From assembly GCA_944324825.1 (NCBI GenBank), contig CALUXU010000013.1, positions 1-59,712 of the forward strand: a stretch of DNA of 59,712 bases, written 5' to 3'. The stretch's first letter is position 1. Each line of letters opens with the position of its first letter. Below the pieces are notes generated by a model. That model ran no database searches and had not been told where the DNA came from. It saw nothing but the letters and a program-made list of their open reading frames with translations. The position numbers were made by a program, and so were the translations under genes. This DNA comes from Candidatus Gastranaerophilales bacterium. GTDB taxonomy: Bacteria; Cyanobacteriota; Vampirovibrionia; Gastranaerophilales; Gastranaerophilaceae. This document shows, piece after piece, positions 8,361 through 17,438 of this stretch.

Positions 8361-8534
8361 TTATACTTCCTCACCAATATTTGATTCAGGCTCGGAAACC
8401 TCTTCTTCCAATATGCTGCTGCCCGGAATATATTTTTTATACTTTGAGTTAATATATGCCATAGAAGACATCAATTTTTCACGTTTCGCAAACGTTTCAG
8501 GAAAAAGTTTTTTATAATTTGCATTGTTATTCAT
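8361..8534 (-). CDS. Small hypothetical protein, 57 residues
   Basis: A short open frame begins MNNNANYKKLFPETFAKREK and ends in an acidic tail (EEEVSEPESNIGEEV). It lies on the same strand as the 83-residue hypothetical just upstream (58-nt gap) and has codon use like its neighbours. The N-terminal half is basic and aromatic and the C-terminal half acidic, which is a protein-like bias. No family is recognised and the ribosome binding site is weak. It could be a chance ORF, but composition favours a real gene. Confidence 0.5.
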   Translation of the reverse strand: MNNNANYKKLFPETFAKREKLMSSMAYINSKYKKYIPGSSILEEEVSEPESNIGEEV

Positions 8535-8592
8535 ACATGTTTACCTATCACTATATTTATTAATAATTAAAACATCAAAATCAAATTAATTG

Positions 8593-8844
8593 CTAATGAC
8601 GATGTTTTCCTATACCATGCATTGTCTTTAATAATAATATATGAGCAGTTGCCGCAGCCAACGCTATCATAGCAGTCACTTTATGCGCAAGTATATGACG
8701 TCTGTGCGCTAAAACACAAGATGCAACACCGCAGCCTAATGATGCATAACCGGTCAACGGAACCCAGGCATGACGCTGCATTAAACGATGCCGAGCCTGC
8801 GCTGCTCTAAATTGTATGCCTGCTATTATTGGACTAACCTTCAT
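8593..8844 (-). CDS. Small hypothetical membrane protein, 83 residues
   Basis: No known family. The N-terminus reads MKVSPIIAGIQFRAAQARHR, followed by two hydrophobic stretches (TGYASLGCGVASCVLA, about 32-47, and VTAMIALAAATAHILLL, about 56-72) separated by a basic RRHILAHK loop, and a His-rich tail. It is likely a two-helix membrane hairpin. An AGGTGATG stretch near the ATG may serve as the ribosome binding site. The I-x-F-x-A pattern near the N-terminus also appears in the GNAT-like protein at 31950. Confidence 0.6.
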   Translation of the reverse strand: MKVSPIIAGIQFRAAQARHRLMQRHAWVPLTGYASLGCGVASCVLAHRRHILAHKVTAMIALAAATAHILLLKTMHGIGKHRH

Positions 8845-8875
8845 AACATCACCTCTGTTATGATTATAACATAGT

Positions 8876-9679
8876 TTATTCTACTACGTAATCCTGCAAT
8901 TCTATTAGTTTTTCACGAGCAGTATCATTCTTAGGATTAATATCTAATGCTTTTATTAAATCTAATCTGGATTTTTCATATTGTTTTAATGAGAAATATG
9001 TTAACCCTCGATGAAGATATGCCAATTCATAAAATCCGTCTAAATCAATTGCGGCAGTATAATCCGAAATTGCCTCTTCATAACGTTTTAATTTACACAA
9101 AGTTAATCCACGATTATAATAAGCATCTGATGCATATTTATCAACCTTTATTGCTTTTGTATAATCCGCCAGCGCCTCTTCATACTTCTGCTGCTTATCT
9201 TTTACAACCCCTCTGTTAACATAAGCCTGTGCATATTTTTTATCCGCCTTGATAGCCTTATTGTAATCCTCGATTGCACCATCTAAGTTTCCGCAGGTTT
9301 CTTTTACAAGACCGCGCCCAACATAAGACTTTGCATCCTTCGGCTTAATATGAATAGCTTTTGTATAATTCTCAAGAGAAGAATCGTAATTCTTTAAAAT
9401 ATATTCCATTCTTCCGATACTGTAATAAATATCAGGGTTTTCCGGTTCTAACCTTTTTGCATTCTCATAATCAGAAAGTGCATCCTCGTAATTTCCGACC
9501 ATAAAATTGAGATATCCCCTCTGGATATACAATCTGGCATTCTCAGGATTTCTGTCTATTTTTTTATTACACTTTCTAAGCTGTTTTATGGTTTCAAAAT
9601 CCGAATGTTCATAACCGAATGACGGCATGGAAGCCAAACATAAAATAAATAATAAACTAATAGACAAAAGCTTTTTCAT
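8876..9679 (-). CDS. Exported TPR-repeat protein (267 residues)
   Basis: A Sec signal peptide (MKKLLSISLLFILCLASMPSFG) is followed by about six tetratricopeptide repeats of 34 residues. Typical units read AYVNRGVVKDKQQKYEEALADY and DAYYNRGLTLCKLKRYEEAI, filling residues 40-255. TPR arrays bind peptides and scaffold complexes; the partner here is unknown. Its stop lies just after a second exported TPR gene (7-nt gap between the two), so the pair is one operon, probably of duplicated origin. It acts in the periplasm or at the outer membrane (inference from the signal). Confidence 0.88.
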   Translation of the reverse strand: MKKLLSISLLFILCLASMPSFGYEHSDFETIKQLRKCNKKIDRNPENARLYIQRGYLNFMVGNYEDALSDYENAKRLEPENPDIYYSIGRMEYILKNYDSSLENYTKAIHIKPKDAKSYVGRGLVKETCGNLDGAIEDYNKAIKADKKYAQAYVNRGVVKDKQQKYEEALADYTKAIKVDKYASDAYYNRGLTLCKLKRYEEAISDYTAAIDLDGFYELAYLHRGLTYFSLKQYEKSRLDLIKALDINPKNDTAREKLIELQDYVVE

Positions 9680-9686
9680 AATACAC

Positions 9687-10724
9687 CTATTTATTTTCAG
9701 GTAAATAATATTTCAGCCAAGGCAGCTCCTGATATTTTGGATAGTATTCCGGATTCAGCTTCAAAGCCTTTAAGCAGTCATAAACAGCATCCTTAGTCTG
9801 CCCGCCCATGTGCATTCTTGATAACGCACGGTTATTATATGCCTCTGCATCATTAGAATTTAATGCAATATAAGCCGAATAATCTTTTACCGCTTTATCA
9901 TAGTTTTTCTTTGAATAATGTATCATAGCACGGTTAAAATAAGCAGGTGCAAACTTTTTATCTAACTCAATAGTTTTATCAAAATCTTTTAATGCACCGT
10001 TAAAATCATTCTGCTGGATTTTTACATGACCTCTGTCATAATATGCACTTACAAGTTTTGGATTCATTTCAACAACTTTATTAAAATCTTCTATTGCAGC
10101 TTTATAATCTCCCATATAAGCTTTAGCATGCGCTCTTTCGCAATAAGCGTCCGTTATAGAAGAATCCAATTCAATTGCTTTATTAAAATCTTCTATTGCA
10201 CTTTTATAATCTTTTATATTTAATTTTGCAATTCCGCGGTTACAATAAGAATCATAAATATCCGAATCCAAACTGATTGCCTTATCAAAATCTGTTATCG
10301 CGCCACGATTATCGTTTGTTATTAATTTTGCAGTACCTCTGTTACAATATGCCGTAACTGAATCCGGTTCCAATTCTATTGTCTTGGTAAAATCAGCAAT
10401 TGCCCCTTTATAATCTTTTATTGCAAAACGGGAATTTCCGCGCAAAAAATATGTTTCGCTGACATTAGGATACTTTTCAAGCACAACCGTATAATCTTGT
10501 ACTGCTTCCTTATACATTCCAAGCTTATACTCAACATCTGCGCGCTTTAAATAAGTCGAATAATTATTAGGATTCTTATCAATAATTGAAGAATATTTTT
10601 CTACTAATTTTTGACATTTATCAACGTCTATTTTATCTTCACAAAAACCTGGAACTACTTGAATAAATAGGAATTGAAAAGTCATGAAAAATATTATTAA
10701 TATAAGATTTTTTCCGGCTTTCAT
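9687..10724 (-). CDS. Exported TPR-repeat protein (345 residues)
   Basis: An N-terminal signal sequence (KAGKNLILIIFFMTFQFLF, cleavage probably after PGFC or nearby) precedes about eight TPR units with a strikingly regular YKGAIADFTKTIELEPDSVT-type consensus covering residues 40-330. If the Cys at the predicted cleavage site is used, it could be a lipoprotein, but the lipobox is poor. It is the first gene of a two-gene operon with the related TPR protein downstream. Substrate or partner unknown. Confidence 0.88.
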   Translation of the reverse strand: MKAGKNLILIIFFMTFQFLFIQVVPGFCEDKIDVDKCQKLVEKYSSIIDKNPNNYSTYLKRADVEYKLGMYKEAVQDYTVVLEKYPNVSETYFLRGNSRFAIKDYKGAIADFTKTIELEPDSVTAYCNRGTAKLITNDNRGAITDFDKAISLDSDIYDSYCNRGIAKLNIKDYKSAIEDFNKAIELDSSITDAYCERAHAKAYMGDYKAAIEDFNKVVEMNPKLVSAYYDRGHVKIQQNDFNGALKDFDKTIELDKKFAPAYFNRAMIHYSKKNYDKAVKDYSAYIALNSNDAEAYNNRALSRMHMGGQTKDAVYDCLKALKLNPEYYPKYQELPWLKYYLPENK

Positions 10725-10810
10725 TCTATTTTCTCCTTTTCATAACGGCACTGATTTCTATACCTTAACACTATAACACTTCTATTGCATGGTATATAAA
10801 TACCATTTTT

Positions 10811-11671
10811 CTAAATCCTTTCGTAAGAACCCATAAATCTAAAGTATGTTGTATGGTGTTTTATTGATTCAAATGCTTCCTGAACATTAGAATCATCTAT
10901 ATGACCCTTTATATCCAAAAATAAGATATATTCATTTATATCCATTTTAGAAGGTGTCGCATGGATATAAGAAATATTAATATTTCTGTTTGCCAATTCC
11001 TGAACAATACTAAATAACTTGCCCGGAGCATCTTCTATACATATTGCAATTGATGACGTGCTGTTCTCGGAAGGAAGTGTCTTGAATGTCCCGACCATGA
11101 TAAACTTTGTTTGATTATTTTTATCATTATTTATATTAGGATTTAAAATATTAAGATTATATATCTCAGCCGTTTTTTCCGTTCCGATTATTGCATAAGT
11201 TAAATTATAAGAATTTAATAATCTTGCAGCCTCTTCTATATTTGAAGTGTTTATTATATTCAAATGCATAGGAAGCTCATTTTTGATATACTCGCTGCAT
11301 TTGGCAATAGCCGGAGAAGGAGCAATAAGCCCGGAGATATTATAAATCTCGCTATTTTTAGATAACAAACAATTATTAGACGGTAATATGGTTTCTGATA
11401 AAATATAAATCTCTTTTCCGGAGGATTTAATAAGGTTATCGGTTGATTCTCTTATTACACCTTCTTTAGCATTCTCAAACGGAATAATACCGACAGCTTC
11501 ATCATCAGTTTCTATATACTGAATAACCTCCTCAATTGTACGGAAAGGCATCTGATAAGCGGTCAGAGCATATTTTGAACAAAAATAATCCTTTGCCATT
11601 TCTGTAAAAGAACCGCTTGTTCCCAAATATGCAACTGTTTTTACGTTTTCCGAATTAAGAATTTTAGTCAT
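10811..11671 (-). CDS. pheA: Prephenate dehydratase with C-terminal ACT domain
   Basis: This enzyme converts prephenate to phenylpyruvate in phenylalanine synthesis. The monofunctional layout of 286 residues is normal: a catalytic lobe starting VAYLGTSGSFTEMA (the GPxGSFS-type start), the phosphate-binding IIPFENAKEGVI segment (residues 75-90), and TKFIMVG, where the active-site Thr of the TRF motif is kept. The ACT domain starts near residue 203 (SIAICIEDAPGKLFSIVQEL). The ESRP motif that helps bind phenylalanine reads HATPS, so feedback control may differ. It sits 18 nt behind the histidine-phosphatase-like gene, probably in one transcript. Confidence 0.92.
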   Translation of the reverse strand: MTKILNSENVKTVAYLGTSGSFTEMAKDYFCSKYALTAYQMPFRTIEEVIQYIETDDEAVGIIPFENAKEGVIRESTDNLIKSSGKEIYILSETILPSNNCLLSKNSEIYNISGLIAPSPAIAKCSEYIKNELPMHLNIINTSNIEEAARLLNSYNLTYAIIGTEKTAEIYNLNILNPNINNDKNNQTKFIMVGTFKTLPSENSTSSIAICIEDAPGKLFSIVQELANRNINISYIHATPSKMDINEYILFLDIKGHIDDSNVQEAFESIKHHTTYFRFMGSYERI

Positions 11672-11689
11672 AAATTAATTATATCATAA

Positions 11690-12310
11690 TTATAGCGGTA
11701 CATACCCCGAATATATCAAACTTGACCAATCATCAAAGTAACTTATTTGTGTAGCACTGCCTGTTTTAATCAAAATTCTGGACTGTTTTTCAGGCTGGAT
11801 ACCCAGAGTATTTGCAACCACTGACTGAATTACATTTTGACCGGTCACAACTATTACACGGTTACCTTGATTTTCTTCCACTAATTTCTGTACCACAACA
11901 TCAACACGTTTATTGAAATCAACAATCGGCTCACCGTTATCAGGGGTTAAAGCTATAATGCTGGGTACATTTTCTCCGTATTCAATTGAATACTTTTTAA
12001 CGATATTATCAAACGTTAACCCGTTCCAATCCCCCCAATTACGGGAATTTAACTCAGGTAGTATTTCAAAATCCTGTTTAAATACTTTTGCAATCATTTG
12101 AGCAGATTGAATACAACGTGTCGCAGGACTCGAATAAATCTTATCGCTCTTAACCCCGCGATGCCTAATATATTCACAAATTTTGCGTATTTCCTCCTGT
12201 CCTTTATCTTCTAAAGGCGGATAATTCTCTTGATTACAAAGCCTGAAATCTTCTGTATATATTGTTGCTCCGTGAGCTATATATGTAATTTTGCATTTTC
12301 TGTTTAACAT
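11690..12310 (-). CDS. Histidine phosphatase superfamily protein, catalytic residues substituted
   Basis: The fold is recognisable from YIAHGAT (position of LVRHGET), YSSPATRCIQSA (conserved second Arg, near 65), ELNSRNWGDWNGLT and VIVVTGQNVIQ. The first Arg of the RHG motif is Ala12 and the second catalytic His (normally VVSHGG) is Gly157. His13, the nucleophile, remains. Loss of two of the four core residues suggests a binding protein or an unusual enzyme rather than an ordinary phosphatase. It is co-directional with pheA downstream (18-nt gap). Family sure, activity doubtful. Confidence 0.82.
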   Translation of the reverse strand: MLNRKCKITYIAHGATIYTEDFRLCNQENYPPLEDKGQEEIRKICEYIRHRGVKSDKIYSSPATRCIQSAQMIAKVFKQDFEILPELNSRNWGDWNGLTFDNIVKKYSIEYGENVPSIIALTPDNGEPIVDFNKRVDVVVQKLVEENQGNRVIVVTGQNVIQSVVANTLGIQPEKQSRILIKTGSATQISYFDDWSSLIYSGYVPL

Positions 12311-12406
12311 TATCAGTACCCCTATACGATTTACATTATATCATACATCTGAAATTTGTGGAGTAAATGATAATATTTTCATTAAATATTGATACCCGAC
12401 GCTCGT

Positions 12407-14779
12407 TTATTTTCGTTTCATAACATCTTTTCCATGTTCGTCGATTAAAGAAACACCCTTCTTCGGAATAAATTCTTTTATTTCATTATCCCAGAGATAA
12501 TGCAGGTATTCTTTCTCACTATAGTACCATCCGTAATCACTGCCGTTTGTTTTTCTTAATCCAAGTTCTTTGGCTCGTTCTTCAACATATTTTTTATCAA
12601 TATCAGAAAGTTTTACGGGCTCATCTTTATTTTCTTCTTGTTTTTTTAAATCTATTTTTTGCAATTCCTCCGGTATATTTTTCCCAATTTGAGTATTATG
12701 TCTTATTATGTAGACTTTTGCAGTATTTAGAGAACAATCTCCGCCATTGAGTTTGAATTTGAGTTTTCCGTCCTTATCATACTCTGCCGTTATGTTTTTC
12801 GGAATCTTAATGTCATCGGTTAGTTCAAGAATATTTATTACTTCTTTTCTGAATCTTGTTTCCGTAACGTATGTATTTTTACCATATACAGGTTTTTCAA
12901 TAAGTTTTTCTCCCAGTTTATACGAACCGTCCTCAAGGGTATTTATGGCATAATATGTTATTTCATTATTTTTATCTTTAACTTTTACAATCTGTTGGTT
13001 CTCTTTTCCGTCAACGGTTCTTTCCTGTACTTTGGCATTGACTTCTTTTTCTAAATCCTGTATATATACAAACCGTTTTTTAAATAGTGACGAATGCCCG
13101 GCTTGTGCGATATTACCGTTATTATCCTCAACAGTTATTTTTACTTTTTCTTGAGGGTTTGCAACACTATCAACTTCTCTTTCTTCAAGAGCCGTACGTT
13201 TCCCCTTATTATAATAGTATTCTTGATTTTCTCCATATCCTTTTTCGTTATTGTTATCTTTAACTTTTCGTTCTCGATTACCGTCCCTTAAAACAACTTT
13301 ATCTTTGTCAGGGGTTGGATTTGGTACTGTTGGAACAGTAGGAGCATCATCATTATTTTCTTTTACCCCGATATATTTGTCGTTTTCGCCTGCGGCTAGT
13401 TTTGTCATACTCGTTTTCTTTAAATCGTTAAGAAGGTTTTGAAGTTCTGCTTTTTGCAACTTTCCGTCAGAGCCCGCATATTTTCTGAAAACCTGTCCGA
13501 TATTTACCAAATCCTTTGCATCTAAATCAACTCCGGAGGCAAATTTACGAGCGCCGGCAGATTTAACTGTTTTTGACTCTTTTTGCGCAGCATTCAGGTA
13601 AGAAATTAATTCTTGCATAGTAATACCTTCATCATTATCGGTATTAATTGTATTTAAAATAGTTTCTCCAGTTGTTTCCTTTGTTCCGGATTGCTTATCG
13701 AGTATCAGTGTTGAATTCTCTGCATTATTCATAAGCATTGATGCAAATGTTTGTGTTTGAGATACCGCACTTTCATCATTTCCGTGTGAAATAGTTCCTG
13801 TTTGAGCGTTGTATGTAGACTGCTCGTTTACTTTATCACCATGGTTATGGTATCTGTGTGTTGAATCATCAGAATCCCTTTTAGCAAGTGCCTGACGCAG
13901 CGTTTCTTTTGTTTCATCACATTCAAATCTTAAAATATCATCAGGAGTATCAAAATCTCCTCTCATTTTATATAATTTACCGTCAAACTTAATACCGTCG
14001 TTGACCACTTCACAACCTTGAGGAAGCTGTATCATTTCTCCGTTTATCATTATACCGGTGAAATTTTTGTCCTGAGTCAAGTATTGGAAAAATCCGCTTT
14101 TTATATTTGATTCGGTTAATGGTTTAGGAGCTGAAGGTTCAACAAGAGGCGTAACTTTTTCTTCAGGCGGCAAACCTGTTGTTACTCTGTCAACCGTATC
14201 ATCTACTACATAAGGATTTTGCTCATCTCCTTCATAAACATTTGTCTGGTTTTCCAATATATCATCTTTTTGTACAATTCTATGCTCGCCATCTAAATGA
14301 TAGGTAGTTAATCCATCATCTTTTACCTCCTCGGTATTTTGTGTGTAGTGAACTGTCACTTGTGAGTTTCCGGTATTATTTTCTTTTCCGTATTGAACCT
14401 CTCCGGAATTGTCGGAAGCATCAATTATACTGTCAAAAGTATCCATAAAGAATTTACTTGCCTTGTAGCCGTTATCGGCAAAAATTTGCTGGGTTTCTGA
14501 ACCTTTTCCCCCTTTCCTTATATCACGTCTTGAAATTTTTCCGTTTTCGTTTCTATCAAGAGCTTCAAAAGCTGCACGAGCCTGAATTTGTTCCGCTTCA
14601 TCAAGAGTGTTGGCATCCCCGTTTAATCCTGCAAAACGGGTAAAAATATCCATTGCTTTTTGTTTATATTTTTCTTGTTTCTTATCGCCTAATTTTTCAA
14701 GTTTAGAATTTAATTGTTGTTCAAATTCTTGTCTTGTAATCCCTTTTTTACTGACATTATTTTCGTAGTTAAAGCCCAT
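12407..14779 (-). CDS. Large EF-hand protein without signal peptide (790 residues)
   Basis: The N-terminus carries G13-I-T-R-Q-E-F, at the same residue positions as in the neighbouring lytic transglycosylase, then a canonical EF-hand loop D75-x-N-x-N-G-K-I-S-x-x-D86. A second loop (NTDNDEGITMQE) lies near residue 385, with a degenerate one (GSDGKLQKAE) after it. The C-terminal 350 residues are charged and beta-strand-like. No Sec signal or membrane segment is present. It likely binds calcium, and function is otherwise unknown. It is the last gene of a pair with the EF-hand transglycosylase (10-nt gap), downstream of flagellar rod genes on the same strand. Export through the flagellar apparatus is a hypothesis. 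Confidence 0.75.
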   Translation of the reverse strand: MGFNYENNVSKKGITRQEFEQQLNSKLEKLGDKKQEKYKQKAMDIFTRFAGLNGDANTLDEAEQIQARAAFEALDRNENGKISRRDIRKGGKGSETQQIFADNGYKASKFFMDTFDSIIDASDNSGEVQYGKENNTGNSQVTVHYTQNTEEVKDDGLTTYHLDGEHRIVQKDDILENQTNVYEGDEQNPYVVDDTVDRVTTGLPPEEKVTPLVEPSAPKPLTESNIKSGFFQYLTQDKNFTGIMINGEMIQLPQGCEVVNDGIKFDGKLYKMRGDFDTPDDILRFECDETKETLRQALAKRDSDDSTHRYHNHGDKVNEQSTYNAQTGTISHGNDESAVSQTQTFASMLMNNAENSTLILDKQSGTKETTGETILNTINTDNDEGITMQELISYLNAAQKESKTVKSAGARKFASGVDLDAKDLVNIGQVFRKYAGSDGKLQKAELQNLLNDLKKTSMTKLAAGENDKYIGVKENNDDAPTVPTVPNPTPDKDKVVLRDGNRERKVKDNNNEKGYGENQEYYYNKGKRTALEEREVDSVANPQEKVKITVEDNNGNIAQAGHSSLFKKRFVYIQDLEKEVNAKVQERTVDGKENQQIVKVKDKNNEITYYAINTLEDGSYKLGEKLIEKPVYGKNTYVTETRFRKEVINILELTDDIKIPKNITAEYDKDGKLKFKLNGGDCSLNTAKVYIIRHNTQIGKNIPEELQKIDLKKQEENKDEPVKLSDIDKKYVEERAKELGLRKTNGSDYGWYYSEKEYLHYLWDNEIKEFIPKKGVSLIDEHGKDVMKRK

Positions 14780-14789
14780 ATTTAACTCC

Positions 14790-16331
14790 TTACTTCATGT
14801 ACTTATAAACTCTTTGTGCAAGATCACTTTTTGTGATACTACCGTCTTTGTTTACATCAAGCCCGGCATTAGCTCTATAATATTTATCTCCTTTTGTCGC
14901 CAGAACATTTCTTTTTGCAAAAGCAGGCAGGAATACAAGTGTATACATTGACCCTGCATCAAGCTTATCTCCGGATTTGAATCCTGCGGCTTTTTTAGCA
15001 TTTTGCAGGTATTTTTCAACATAGTTAAGCTGCTGCTCCGCACTCATTTGTTTTAATGCAGAAGTAGATGTTCCAAGTGCTCTTGCTGTTGCAGGCATAA
15101 ATTGGATTAATCCTGTTGCTCCGCTGCTTTTGTTCACGGCTCCTGCTTTCAGACCGCTTTCTGACATCATAAGTCCCATAAGAACATTTGCATCACAGCC
15201 GACCCGTTTTGCAACTTCCGTTGCTTTATTATAAAATCCGTCAGATAATCCAGGAGCTTTCTTCTGCCATTTTTCTTTTAGCGCTTTTGAATCATAACTG
15301 AACGTTTCCATATCAGAATCAAAATATTCGGAAGCTGCCGGCTCTGCCTGAATTTGCTGTACCGTATATTCTTGTATTGCAGTCAGGTTATTAATCTGGT
15401 TTTGGTAATTTTCTATATCCTGCTTTGCACTGTCTTTTTCTGTTTCAATATTTTGTTCCAGAATTTCTATTTTGTTTTTCAGAGTGCTGTCATTAGATTT
15501 AATTTCATTTAATATTTCGTTTAAATTAATACTTTTAATTTCAGAATTTATTTCAGCTTTTGAATTAACTGCACTTTTATATGATGAATTGAATTTATTA
15601 AGCGTTTTATTTAATTTGTTTAATTCTTTATTTTTATCTTTAATTTCTGTTTGGCTGTTTTCGTCTTCTCCTATGGCTTTTATTTCGCTTTCCAGACAAA
15701 TAATATTTTGAGTCAGATCTTCTATACTTTCTGAATCATTTTGGGCTTGTTCTTCAAAAGTTTTTGATTTTTTCTCAAGTTTTTCTATTTTTTCTCTTGA
15801 ATCAAGATATTTTTCTTTTAACTTTTGATTTGTATTATTATTTTTCAATATTAAATCATCTATACGTCCCTGAATTTGTTTTATTATCCTATCAGAAGAA
15901 TCTTGACGCAGTTTTATTAATCCTTCAAGGGTTGAAATTTGGAATGTTATACTGGAAAGAAAGGTATTTGAATCCAAACCTTCCGCCATTGCTTTTTTGT
16001 AGGCGTTTTCTGGTGTTTCGGTACTGTATTCTTCTTCTATCCTTTTAGAAATATTATTGTATAGACCGTTCATATCATCTTCAGAGAGAATATTAGTACC
16101 GTCTTCACCATCGGTTTTATTTATATTTTTTAGATTGTTAAACTCATTTTCATCAATTTTGTTGTCTTTATTGATATCAAGTTCATCAAATATTGCGGCA
16201 GGAGCTATTGAACTGCTCTCATATATTGATACAGACTCGTTTTTATCTTTATCATTATTGGCACAGCTATCAAGAAATTCTTCTTTTGTTATACCTGCTC
16301 TAATTATATTTTTTAAGCTCTCTATATCCAT
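14790..16331 (-). CDS. EF-hand/coiled-coil protein with C-terminal SLT lytic transglycosylase domain
   Basis: Domains in order over 513 residues: two EF-hand loops (D27-x-D29-x-N31...E38 and D52-x-N54-x-D56...E63); a long coiled coil (about 135-330); an SLT-type lytic transglycosylase domain (about 370-480) with catalytic E391 in MMSESGLKAGA and the GATGLIQFMPATA motif; and a final EF/dockerin-like loop D492-x-N-x-D-G-S-I-T-x-x-D503. The domain would cleave peptidoglycan glycan strands. There is no signal peptide although the substrate is extracytoplasmic, as in flagellar FlgJ. It lies directly downstream of the flagellar rod operon (300-nt gap), so a rod-assembly role is plausible but unproven. 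Confidence 0.87.
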   Translation of the reverse strand: MDIESLKNIIRAGITKEEFLDSCANNDKDKNESVSIYESSSIAPAAIFDELDINKDNKIDENEFNNLKNINKTDGEDGTNILSEDDMNGLYNNISKRIEEEYSTETPENAYKKAMAEGLDSNTFLSSITFQISTLEGLIKLRQDSSDRIIKQIQGRIDDLILKNNNTNQKLKEKYLDSREKIEKLEKKSKTFEEQAQNDSESIEDLTQNIICLESEIKAIGEDENSQTEIKDKNKELNKLNKTLNKFNSSYKSAVNSKAEINSEIKSINLNEILNEIKSNDSTLKNKIEILEQNIETEKDSAKQDIENYQNQINNLTAIQEYTVQQIQAEPAASEYFDSDMETFSYDSKALKEKWQKKAPGLSDGFYNKATEVAKRVGCDANVLMGLMMSESGLKAGAVNKSSGATGLIQFMPATARALGTSTSALKQMSAEQQLNYVEKYLQNAKKAAGFKSGDKLDAGSMYTLVFLPAFAKRNVLATKGDKYYRANAGLDVNKDGSITKSDLAQRVYKYMK

Positions 16332-16430
16332 AGATTATCTTTCTAAAGCAAATTTATTTTACACTTCATAAACTAATAAAGTTTTTATTTATGTTCAAAT
16401 TTCAGATTAAACGTAATTGTAACATGTTTT

Positions 16431-16467
16431 AACAAATAAAAACGGCAGATGTAGTTGGACATCTGCC
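16431..16467 (-). terminator. Terminator downstream of the flagellar rod operon
   Basis: A perfect 9-bp stem (GGCAGATGT with its complement, 6-nt loop) is followed on the minus strand by a T-rich tract. It lies 160 nt beyond the flgC stop. The rest of the 300-nt gap between flgC and the EF-hand transglycosylase gene shows no ORF, only AT-rich sequence. Confidence 0.75.
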
Positions 16468-16630
16468 AGTCAATAAACGGTTTGATAATTTCCATTATAA
16501 TAAGGTATATGTATATCTTTGAATCGTTGCAAATTAGGTTTGTATATTTTTTAAAGGTTTGAGTTAAAGAGAAAGAATACTTAGAATCAATACAATTCTA
16601 TTTACACCTTTACCTCTTTACCCCACCCCA

Positions 16631-17074
16631 CTATCTGCCGATATCAACAGCTTTTGTTGCCATTGATTTGGTGATATTTATTACGGCAAGGTTTGCTTCA
16701 TAAGCACGTTGTGCCAAGACAGCATCAGCCATATCAACCATAGCGTTTACGTTAGATGAGCGGATATATCCGTTAGCATCGGCATCAGGGTGTCCAGGTC
16801 TATAGATTTTATCACCCATTGTAGGATCTTCTACAACTCCGTTGAAAGTTACGCCGCCGGATAAATAAGGAAGAGTTCCGGAGCCGAACACATCGTTTTT
16901 CATCTGGTTAAGAACACCTCTGAAAGAACAGTCATCTGTTGCGTTCAGAATTGGGATTTTTCTTACATAGTTTGGAGTATCAATATTTGCGATGTTTTTT
17001 GCGTGGATATCTAATCTTATACCGTGACATTTTAAGGCGTGAGAGCCAATATCCATTGATTCCATTATACCCAT
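16631..17074 (-). CDS. flgC: Flagellar basal-body rod protein FlgC
   Basis: The 147-residue proximal rod protein is recognised by its N-terminal rod motif NIANIDTPNYVR and especially by the C-terminal signature VNAMVDMADAVLAQRAYEAN with MATKAVDIG, which distinguishes FlgC. It polymerises in the periplasmic rod above the MS ring after export by the flagellar type III apparatus, and so has no Sec signal. It is 7 nt downstream of flgB and is the last gene of the four-gene rod operon. Confidence 0.95.
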   Translation of the reverse strand: MGIMESMDIGSHALKCHGIRLDIHAKNIANIDTPNYVRKIPILNATDDCSFRGVLNQMKNDVFGSGTLPYLSGGVTFNGVVEDPTMGDKIYRPGHPDADANGYIRSSNVNAMVDMADAVLAQRAYEANLAVINITKSMATKAVDIGR

Positions 17075-17081
17075 AGTGTGC

Positions 17082-17426
17082 CTACTTTCCTACGTTAATT
17101 ACTGTTTTCATTTGTGTAATGATATTTGACATTCTTCTTGAAGCCATTGAATAAAGAATTGCGTTTTTTTGCATTTCTGTTAATTCGTTTGCCGGATTGA
17201 TTTCTTCCTGTTCATAATCAGGGAACACCGGGCAAGGTCCCATTCTTTGTGACAACTTGGTTTCAAGTTCTCCGCAGCCTAAGTATGATGCGAAATCGAG
17301 ATGCTGTCTTACATATCCCGGAGTATCTACGTTTGCGATATTGGCACCTAATGCCCTTTGTTGTTGAGCAATTAAACCGAGTGCCAGGGATGTTTTTCCA
17401 ATACTGTCTAAACTTGCGTATGACAT
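17082..17426 (-). CDS. flgB: Flagellar basal-body rod protein FlgB
   Basis: The 114-residue rod protein has the standard flagellar rod N-motif NIANVDTPGYVRQ around residue 30 and a C-terminal amphipathic helix (NAILYSMASRRMSNIITQMK). It is slightly shorter than the usual 130 or so residues. It forms the base of the rod with FlgC, FlgF and FliE. It is translationally close to its neighbours, 12 nt after the FlgG-type gene and 7 nt before flgC. Confidence 0.93.
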   Translation of the reverse strand: MSYASLDSIGKTSLALGLIAQQQRALGANIANVDTPGYVRQHLDFASYLGCGELETKLSQRMGPCPVFPDYEQEEINPANELTEMQKNAILYSMASRRMSNIITQMKTVINVGK

Positions 17427-17438
17427 TAGTTAAGCTCC

